A DNA stretch of 5,467 bases from an uncultured Desulfovibrio sp. (GTDB lineage Bacteria > Desulfobacterota > Desulfovibrionia > Desulfovibrionales > Desulfovibrionaceae): positions 1-5,467 of the forward strand of contig CAMLXE010000133.1 in NCBI GenBank assembly GCA_946490455.1, written 5' to 3'. The notes beneath the pieces are model-generated. The model saw only the letters and a list, made by a program, of their open reading frames with translations. It was not told the DNA's origin and made no database searches. The number at the start of each line of letters is the position of its first letter. Position 1 is the stretch's first letter. A program made the translations under genes and the position numbers. Below are positions 1 to 5,467 of the stretch, one piece after another.

Positions 1-207
1 CCGAACATCCTTCCTGCAAAAGTCAGCAATGACGATCGCTGTGACATACTATGGCAGGGCAACATTTTTGGCTGTACCGACAAGACAGACCTTACCCTTG
101 TGGGAGAGCTTTTCAAAACATGGGGATGGACTTCATCAATATGTCAATGGCCAACCGGGAAAAGCGAATCTTCCGTGGAAAATAGGGCCCTCCTCAAAGA
201 AGACTGA
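1..207 (+). other. Unassigned flank; open frame possibly the tail of a convergent gene
   Basis: Reading from base 1, this plus-strand frame stays open for 68 codons and ends at TGA 205-207. It has no usable start in the window, so if real it is the C-terminal end of a gene that begins to the left and converges on the efflux operon. The peptide is mixed and fairly polar, with several Trp, Cys and Asp residues, and ends in KED; I recognise no family. Two points count against it: the stop lies inside the right arm of the terminator stem, and the neighbouring plus frame is also open here, so openness alone proves little. The minus-strand frames of 1-184 are broken by stops, apart from a short run into the left edge that lacks a ribosome site. 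If it is not coding, this is simply intergenic DNA after the operon. Confidence 0.25.
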
Positions 208-216
208 GGAGGGCCC
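185..216 (-). terminator. Rho-independent terminator of the efflux operon
   Basis: A perfect inverted repeat pairs 185-196 (GGGCCCTCCTCA) with 205-216, giving a 12-bp GC-rich stem with an 8-nt loop (197-204). It starts about 52 nt after the stop of the RND pump gene. On the minus strand the stem is followed by TATTTTCC, a short T-rich tail as expected for an intrinsic terminator. The plus-strand side reads CTTTCCTG, so it may also stop transcription from the left, though more weakly. The tail is short, so efficiency could depend on the very stable stem. Confidence 0.85.
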
Positions 217-268
217 CTTTCCTGTCAGCATGGTGGCCGGAACAGGCGTGAATTCAGTGCGTCAGCGA

Positions 269-3200
269 TCAGCTGTAGCGACTCAGCTTTCTCTGGAGCT
301 TTCTGCCAAGCCACCGGGTTCCTCCGCATACCACGACAAAGAAGGTGGGAATGAAGAAGATACCGAGGGTTGTGGCGCACACTGTTCCCCAGAAAACTGC
401 GGTTCCTACGGCGTGCTGGCTGGCAGCACCTGCGCCAGAAGCCGACATCATGGGAAGAACCCCAAGGCCGAAGGCCAGCGAAGTCATGATAATGGGCCGC
501 AAACGAATACGGCAGGCTTCTACGGTTGCGTGAATGAGCGACCTTCCTTCTGCCTCCAGCGTACGGGCAAATTCTACAATCAGGATGGCGTTCTTGGACG
601 ACAAGCCCATGGCTGCCAGAATACCTACCTGGAAATAGACGTCATTGGTAAGTCCCCTTATCCAGGTTCCGGTAACGGCCCCAAGGATACCAAGAGGAAT
701 GACCAGAAGGACTGCGAAAGGAATGGTCCAGCTTTCATAAAGAGCAGCCAGAGCAAGGAAGACAACCAGTACAGACAGGGCGTACAGCATGGTGGTCTGA
801 TTTCCGGCAAGTCTTTCCTGATAGGAAAGTCCGGTCCATTCCATACCGAAATCCTTGCCAAGTTTTCTTACTTCCTCTTCCATGGCTGCCATGGCGATAC
901 CACTTGCGATACCGGCCTTTGGTTCCCCCTGGAATTCAAGGGCAGGCATGGCATTATAGCGTTGCAGTACAGCGGGACCATATGTCCAGTCTGTGGAGAA
1001 GATGGCATTGAAGGGGACCATCTCACCCTTATCATTGCGGAACTTGATCCGGTTCAGATCATCGGGATGCTGACGGACATCAGTATCACCTTTGACATAC
1101 ACCTTCTTCACGCGTTCCCGGTGAACAAAGTCATTGATATAGGTACCACCAAGATAGGTGGAGACATCGGCATTCACCGAGGAGAGCGTCAGCCCCATAC
1201 TGGTTGCCTTGGCATTGTCCAGGTGGATATTGAACTGCGTAATATCATCCATACCCGTAAGGAGAACATAGGCAATGGCCGGATTGGCAAAGGCCGCACC
1301 AAGGAACTGCTGCCCCGTCTCTCGCAATTTTTCGTGACCAACACCGCCTCTGTCCTGGAGTTCCAGAGTAAAGCCATTGGTCATGCCCAAGGCAATAATG
1401 GCCGGAGGAATGGATGCAATAAGCTGCCCATTCAGGATACCGGAGAATCGTGCACGCACACGGGCAGCCACGGAAGCGGCATCCTGTCCAGGCTTGGTAC
1501 GTTCGGCATAATCCTTGAGCTTGATGAAGCCCATACCTGTGTTTTCAGCAACACCACCCATGCCATAACCGGACACCACCATGATGGACTCAACCGAATC
1601 CTTTTCTTCATTAAGGACATAGTCAGTGAGTTCCTTGAACTGATTGGTTGTCTGGGTGAGTGTGCCATTGGGTGGCATCTGCAGCATGACAATGACAGCA
1701 CCCTGGTCTTCCGAAGGAAGAAATGAGGTTGGAAGATTCTTGTAGATCAGACCCAGCCCACAAACCAGTATGACATAGATCAGCATGACGCGACCACCGC
1801 GCCGTACAATCTTATCTACGCCATTTGTGTACCGTTTCTGGTTTTTGGTAAACATTCTGTTGAACCAGCCAAAAAAGCCCCACTGAGCATTCTGGCTGTG
1901 TGCCTTCAGCATGCTGGCGCAAAGTGATGGCGTAAGAATCAAGGCCACCAGCACGGAAAGTGTCATTGCCGTTACGATGGTAACAGAGAACTGTCTGTAA
2001 ATAACACCGGTCGAACCGCTCATGAAGGCCATGGGCAGAAACACAGCAGAAAGAACGACACCAATACCGATCAGCGAGGAGCTGATCTGATCCATGGATT
2101 TTTCTGTAGCGGTTACAGGATCAAGATGCTCTTCCTGAATCACACGTTCTACGTTTTCCACCACGACGATAGCGTCATCCACCAACAGACCGATGGCCAG
2201 AACCATGGCGAACAGTGTCAGTGTATTGATACTGTAGCCAAAGGCCAGCAGAACCCCCAGTGTGCCAAGAAGGACGACAGGCACGGCAATGGTTGGAATA
2301 ATGGTAGCACGGAAACTCTGCAGGAACAGCAGCATGACCAGGAATACCAGAATGATGGCTTCAACCAGAGTCTTGACCACTTCATGAATGGAGGCAAGAA
2401 CCGGCGGTGTGGTATCGAAGGCGAACTCATAGGTCATGCCATCGGGGAAATAGTGTGACAGTTGCTCCACCTTGGCTTTCACAAGGTTGGCTGTTTCCAG
2501 TCCATTGGCACCAGGAGCAAGCGTTACACCAAGACCACTGGCAGGGTGTCCATTATAATAGCTGGTAATACCGTCCATTTCCGTTCCCATGGCCACACGA
2601 CCTACGTCACGGACATGAACGCGTTCACCATTTTCTGTTACTGTCAGCAGAATATTGGCAAAATCCTCTGCATCGGTAAGCAGACTCTGTGCCTTGATAA
2701 TGAAGTTCAGTACCTGCGTATTGGGGCGGTCAATCATATTGGCGCCCAGCTGCCCGGCCGTTACTTCCGCATTCTGTGCAGCAACGGCATTACGGACATC
2801 GGTAGGAGTCAGATTGTATTTGGCCATCTTGTCAGGATCCAGCCAGATACGCATGACGTATTTGCCGCCAAAGACCGGAACCGTACCAACACCCTGGGTT
2901 TGGCTGATTTCGTCCTTGATGTTCGTACTGATATAGTCGGCAAGGTCAATCTGGTTCAGGCTGTCATCCGGAGAATAAAGGGTGATAACCATGAACATGT
3001 TATCATTTCCCTTCGAGACTTCCACACCATATGACTGAACTGCTGTAGGCAGCTGCGACTGAACCTGCTGAACCTTATTCTGCACCTGCATGTGAGCGAC
3101 ATCAGGGTCAGTCCCCACAGCAAAGGTCAGGGTAATGGTTGACAGACCGGAAGAGTCGGATTTGGATTGCATGTAGATCAGATTGTCAATACCGGTCATA

Positions 3201-3406
3201 TTCTGTTCAATGACCTGAGTAACAGTCTGGTCAACAGTTGTGGGGGATGCACCAGCGTACTGAGTATGTATACTGATGGATGGAGAAGCCACTTCAGGAT
3301 ACTGCGAAATTGGCAGCGTAAAGATGGCCAGCACACCAAACAGCATGGTAACGATGGCCAGCACCCATGCAAAGATGGGGTGGTGAATGAAAAAGCGTGA
3401 CAGCAT
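269..3406 (-). CDS. RND multidrug efflux pump, HAE1 family (AcrB/MexB type), inner membrane
   Basis: This is the 1045-residue proton-driven pump of the tripartite system, close to the 1049 residues of E. coli AcrB. The order is typical: TM1 at about 10-29, a large periplasmic porter/docking loop (30-335), TM2-TM6 (about 340-495), TM7 at about 540-557, a second periplasmic loop (560-870), and TM8-TM12 (about 873-1022). The proton-relay residues are present: Asp410 and Asp411 in GLLVDDAIVVVENVER (AcrB D407/D408), Lys938 in GLSSKNAIL (K940), Arg968 (R971) and Thr975 (T978). An intact relay argues for a working pump. Pocket positions differ from AcrB: Met137, Met609, Tyr614 and Met616 align with F136, F610, F615 and F617, while Phe179 and Phe627 are kept. 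The ATG at 3406 overlaps the adaptor stop and has GGAGG 9 nt upstream. The family is certain; the substrates cannot be read from sequence. Confidence 0.97.
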   Translation of the reverse strand: MLSRFFIHHPIFAWVLAIVTMLFGVLAIFTLPISQYPEVASPSISIHTQYAGASPTTVDQTVTQVIEQNMTGIDNLIYMQSKSDSSGLSTITLTFAVGTDPDVAHMQVQNKVQQVQSQLPTAVQSYGVEVSKGNDNMFMVITLYSPDDSLNQIDLADYISTNIKDEISQTQGVGTVPVFGGKYVMRIWLDPDKMAKYNLTPTDVRNAVAAQNAEVTAGQLGANMIDRPNTQVLNFIIKAQSLLTDAEDFANILLTVTENGERVHVRDVGRVAMGTEMDGITSYYNGHPASGLGVTLAPGANGLETANLVKAKVEQLSHYFPDGMTYEFAFDTTPPVLASIHEVVKTLVEAIILVFLVMLLFLQSFRATIIPTIAVPVVLLGTLGVLLAFGYSINTLTLFAMVLAIGLLVDDAIVVVENVERVIQEEHLDPVTATEKSMDQISSSLIGIGVVLSAVFLPMAFMSGSTGVIYRQFSVTIVTAMTLSVLVALILTPSLCASMLKAHSQNAQWGFFGWFNRMFTKNQKRYTNGVDKIVRRGGRVMLIYVILVCGLGLIYKNLPTSFLPSEDQGAVIVMLQMPPNGTLTQTTNQFKELTDYVLNEEKDSVESIMVVSGYGMGGVAENTGMGFIKLKDYAERTKPGQDAASVAARVRARFSGILNGQLIASIPPAIIALGMTNGFTLELQDRGGVGHEKLRETGQQFLGAAFANPAIAYVLLTGMDDITQFNIHLDNAKATSMGLTLSSVNADVSTYLGGTYINDFVHRERVKKVYVKGDTDVRQHPDDLNRIKFRNDKGEMVPFNAIFSTDWTYGPAVLQRYNAMPALEFQGEPKAGIASGIAMAAMEEEVRKLGKDFGMEWTGLSYQERLAGNQTTMLYALSVLVVFLALAALYESWTIPFAVLLVIPLGILGAVTGTWIRGLTNDVYFQVGILAAMGLSSKNAILIVEFARTLEAEGRSLIHATVEACRIRLRPIIMTSLAFGLGVLPMMSASGAGAASQHAVGTAVFWGTVCATTLGIFFIPTFFVVVCGGTRWLGRKLQRKLSRYS

Positions 3407-4587
3407 CAGTCATTGCCTCCGGCTGCCTGTTCCTGGCTGGAGTCTTTGGTTGCTTCGGGTGTGACTTCTTCAACACTCATGCCGCTGCGGACATTGCTGA
3501 TACCATCAAGAATAACCTTCTCACCCGCTTCCAGACCATCGGTTACATACCAGTCATTACCAATTGTCCGGCCAACGGTGATAAAACGCCTTTCTGCCTT
3601 ACCATCCTTAAATATATAGACATAGGGACGCCCCTGGAGATCTCGCAGTACGGCCTTTTGAGGCACAAGGATAGCATGTGGATCCTGTCCCATAATCACA
3701 TTGGCTCTGACAAAAAGTCCGGGAAGGAGCTCATCCTTTGCATTGGGGAATTCAGCCCGGAGGGTAATGGTGTTGGTAGTCTGGTCAACATCCACACCTG
3801 TAAAGTTCAGGAACCCCGTTTCCGAGTAGTGAGAACCGTCAGCCATGGTCAGTGTGGCCTTGATTTTGGTAGGATCAGCGGACTGGGCGGTCTTGCTGGC
3901 ACTCAGCTGCTTCTTCAGCGCATAAAGGTCATCTGAAGACTGAGAAAGCTCTACATACATGGGGCTTGTCTGATAGATGGTGGTCAGGGGTGTAGCCTGA
4001 CTGGCCGTAAGCAGAGCACCAGCCGTAAAGTTGCTGATACCGATATGCCCGCTGATTGGAGCACGGACTTCTGTTCGACGATAATTGATTTCTGCCGATT
4101 CCATGGCAGCCTTATAGGATTTTACAGCAGCCTGAGCTTCCTGAAGGGCCGCTTTCACATCGTCGTAGTCCTGCTGACTTACAGACTTGGTTTTCAGCAT
4201 GCCGGCAGTACGCCGTTCACGCAGTCTGGTCACATTCAGATTGGCCTGTGCGCTCGCAAGATCGGCCCGAGCCTTATTCAGAGCGGCAAGATAGGTATCT
4301 GGCTCTATCCGGTAAAGGACATCCCCCTCCTTGACCAGAGCGCCTTCTGTAAAGCACCGTTCCTTCAGTATTCCCCCTACTTCAGGGCGTACCTCAGCCC
4401 ACCGATATGCCGTTGTACGTCCTGTAAGTTCGCGTTCGATATCGACAACCTGAGGAACCAGTTCAACAGTGGTCACCCGAACCACACGCATGGGAACATT
4501 ATTTGCTGCCTGCTGCTGGCTGTCACAGCCTGTAGCAAGCAAAGGAAACAGCATCAGAAAAGGTAAGGCGATACGGAGTTTCACCAT
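3406..4587 (-). CDS. RND efflux periplasmic adaptor lipoprotein (AcrA/MexA-type membrane fusion protein)
   Basis: This 393-residue adaptor joins the inner-membrane pump to the outer-membrane channel. A signal peptide with a lipobox (LATGC, Cys21) predicts lipid anchoring; Asp22 at +2 would, by the E. coli Lol rule, keep it in the inner membrane. Domains follow the AcrA plan: first lipoyl half (about 62-99, VRPEVGGIL), alpha-hairpin (100-170), second lipoyl half (170-193, VRAPISGHIG), beta-barrel (200-290) and membrane-proximal domain (290-370). The hairpin tip carries the channel-contact pattern RxxxLxxxxxxS as Arg126, Met130 and Ser137, with Met in place of Leu. Cys78 is an extra free cysteine. 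I chose ATG 4587 because AAGGAG lies 7 nt upstream and a clean lipoprotein signal follows. An in-frame ATG at 4668 would add 27 residues, bury the signal and overlap the channel gene. The stop overlaps the pump start. Confidence 0.96.
   Translation of the reverse strand: MVKLRIALPFLMLFPLLATGCDSQQQAANNVPMRVVRVTTVELVPQVVDIERELTGRTTAYRWAEVRPEVGGILKERCFTEGALVKEGDVLYRIEPDTYLAALNKARADLASAQANLNVTRLRERRTAGMLKTKSVSQQDYDDVKAALQEAQAAVKSYKAAMESAEINYRRTEVRAPISGHIGISNFTAGALLTASQATPLTTIYQTSPMYVELSQSSDDLYALKKQLSASKTAQSADPTKIKATLTMADGSHYSETGFLNFTGVDVDQTTNTITLRAEFPNAKDELLPGLFVRANVIMGQDPHAILVPQKAVLRDLQGRPYVYIFKDGKAERRFITVGRTIGNDWYVTDGLEAGEKVILDGISNVRSGMSVEEVTPEATKDSSQEQAAGGND
3416..3420 (-). promoter_or_regulatory. 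Ribosome binding site of the RND pump gene, inside the adaptor gene
   Basis: GGAGG lies 9 nt before the pump ATG and at the same time encodes part of the Gly-Gly near the adaptor C-terminus. The adaptor stop and pump start share one base (TGATG at 3408-3404). A ribosome ending the adaptor would sit on the next start, so coupled translation in fixed proportion is likely. This supports ATG 3406 as the true start. Confidence 0.8.
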
Positions 4588-4594
4588 GAGTATT

Positions 4595-4600
4595 CTCCTT
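4595..4600 (-). promoter_or_regulatory. Ribosome binding site of the adaptor gene
   Basis: AAGGAG stands 7 nt before ATG 4587-4585 in the 47-nt gap between channel and adaptor genes. The strong match and good spacing decide the adaptor start in favour of 4587. I see no terminator in the gap and no convincing promoter, so the adaptor is probably transcribed with the channel gene. Confidence 0.8.
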
Positions 4601-4634
4601 AAATCCAGAAAGATATACGGGGAAATATGCAAAC

Positions 4635-5467
4635 CTAATTCTGCCATCCACCACCAAGGGCGAGGCAAACTTCGGCAATACTGACAAGATGCTGCGCATG
4701 AGCAACAGCAAGGCTCTGCTGCGCGGTAAACAGATCGCTCTCAGCAGTCAACAGATCCAGATACGAAGCAAATCCATTATCATACCGCGTACGTGCATGT
4801 TCCACTGCCTTTGAAAGGTATTCAACCTGTCTGGTAAGAGCCTGTACGGAATTGGCGTACTGCTGCTGCTCAACAAGGGCATCGCGGACATCCTTGAAAG
4901 CGCTGAGAACGGCGAGTTCATAGGCTGCAACAGCAGAATCCCTGGCCGCCTGAGCCGAATCCACACCACGCTTGATGGTCCAGAAGTTCAGAGGCAGTGT
5001 GACACCGCCAGAAAGGGCGCTGTAGGCATTGGTACTGCGCAACAGTTCATTCAGTTCCAGACTTGCAGAACCAAACAGTCCCGTCAGCGAAAAATCCGGG
5101 AAAAATTCCGCACGGGCGACACCAATATCGTAGTTGGCGGCCTGCAGATTGGCTTCAGCCTGCCGAATGTCAGGACGCTGTTCCAGGAGATTCGATGGAA
5201 TTCCCGATGGAAGTACAGGCGTTGTCGGCAAGGAGGTCATAAGCGAAGAAGGAGCCTTGATGCTTCCTGCCTTCATGAGTTCCACAGGAGAACGGCCAAG
5301 AAGGACAGACAGGGAAGCTTCTGCGGCATTTTTGGCAATACGCGCTGTTGCCAAGGCATTGCGCGCCGTTTCAACATTGGCCCGAATGCTCAGGATATCA
5401 AGCTCACTGATCTGACCATTATCAAACCGACTCTGATAGAGTTTCAAAGAAGCTTCACGATTCTGAA
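4635..5467 (-). CDS. RND efflux outer-membrane channel, NodT/OprM family (5' end outside window)
   Basis: This is the outer-membrane exit duct of the pump, a trimeric TolC-fold protein. About 276 C-terminal residues are visible; family members have roughly 450-500, so the lipoprotein signal and about 200 residues lie beyond the right edge. The visible part has the end of the first OEP repeat (RFDNGQISELDILSIRANVE, then SVLLGRSP), the family signature LLEQRPDIRQAEANLQAAN followed by IGVARAEFFPDFSLTGLFG, and the second repeat (RYDNGFASYLDLLTAESDL), ending in the typical LALGGGWQN. The frame stays open to base 5467 with family-like residues, so the TTG at 5447-5445 is an internal Leu and not a start. 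The turn that usually reads x-G-R after the PL strand reads FWTIKRG (4968-4985 region). The stop is TAG at 4637-4635, 47 nt before the adaptor start. Its place at the front of the operon suggests it is the dedicated partner. Confidence 0.95.
   Translation of the reverse strand, partial: QNREASLKLYQSRFDNGQISELDILSIRANVETARNALATARIAKNAAEASLSVLLGRSPVELMKAGSIKAPSSLMTSLPTTPVLPSGIPSNLLEQRPDIRQAEANLQAANYDIGVARAEFFPDFSLTGLFGSASLELNELLRSTNAYSALSGGVTLPLNFWTIKRGVDSAQAARDSAVAAYELAVLSAFKDVRDALVEQQQYANSVQALTRQVEYLSKAVEHARTRYDNGFASYLDLLTAESDLFTAQQSLAVAHAQHLVSIAEVCLALGGGWQN

Noticed and set aside
2126..3400. Further plus-strand open frames over the pump gene (2126-2458, 2462-3034, 3167-3400)
   Set aside because: They lie in the same codon-on-codon antisense register as the long frame and are shadows of a clearly conserved RND gene. 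None looks like a known protein.
269..3406. Heavy-metal RND pump (CusA type), because of the Met residues
   Set aside because: Overall sequence and motifs, including the paired Asp in TM4 and the GLSSKNAIL segment, follow the AcrB/HAE1 drug-pump branch. The Met residues align with AcrB pocket phenylalanines, and I did not find the CusA metal-site pattern.
3397..4566. Plus-strand open frames over the adaptor gene (3397-3936, 4045-4566)
   Set aside because: They are antisense shadows of a clear AcrA-type protein, with no recognisable domains.
4588..4634. A separate promoter between channel and adaptor genes
   Set aside because: The 47-nt gap has AT-rich words but no convincing pair of -35 and -10 boxes, and no terminator that would call for a new promoter.
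4588..4668. Longer adaptor start at ATG 4668, adding 27 residues
   Set aside because: It would place a charged, Trp-rich stretch before the lipoprotein signal peptide and overlap the channel stop. ATG 4587 has a strong AAGGAG site at good spacing and begins the signal directly.
5445..5447. TTG as start codon of the channel gene
   Set aside because: The frame remains open to the window edge with family-like residues (QNREASLKLYQSRF), and about 200 family residues would be missing. The TTG encodes an internal Leu.
1..5467. Insertion sequences, CRISPR repeats, tRNA or other RNA genes, attachment sites
   Set aside because: Apart from the terminator hairpin I found no inverted or direct repeats of note, no repeat-spacer pattern and no tRNA-like fold. 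Three contiguous efflux genes fill almost all of the window.

Overview
The window holds the distal part of one minus-strand operon for a tripartite RND drug-efflux pump, followed by its terminator. In transcription order (right to left) it contains the C-terminal part of a NodT/OprM-type outer-membrane channel (4635 to beyond 5467), a complete lipoprotein-type periplasmic adaptor (3406-4587), a complete AcrB/MexB-type HAE1 inner-membrane pump (269-3406), and a perfect 12-bp stem-loop terminator (185-216). Bases 1-184 are flanking DNA with no gene I can name. A plus-strand frame is open from base 1 to a TGA at 205-207 and may be the tail of a convergent gene.

The three products should form one envelope-spanning machine. 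The RND trimer takes up amphiphilic compounds from the periplasm or inner membrane and is driven by proton influx. The adaptor links it to the outer-membrane trimer, through which substrates leave the cell. The genes are tightly packed: 47 nt separate channel and adaptor, and the adaptor stop and pump start overlap in TGATG, which suggests translational coupling. The promoter, the start of the channel gene and any TetR- or two-component-type regulator would lie beyond the right edge.

The organism is a Gram-negative bacterium of roughly 50% GC. The channel-adaptor-pump order and the NodT-like channel fit a proteobacterium. An alphaproteobacterium such as an Acetobacteraceae member is my guess, not something the sequence proves.

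I see no mobile element, CRISPR array, RNA gene or frameshift, and no evidence of an undescribed system. The most interesting points are several Phe-to-Met or Phe-to-Tyr changes at positions that align with the drug-binding pocket of AcrB, the unexplained frame that ends inside the terminator stem, and the long antisense open frame, which codon choice explains.
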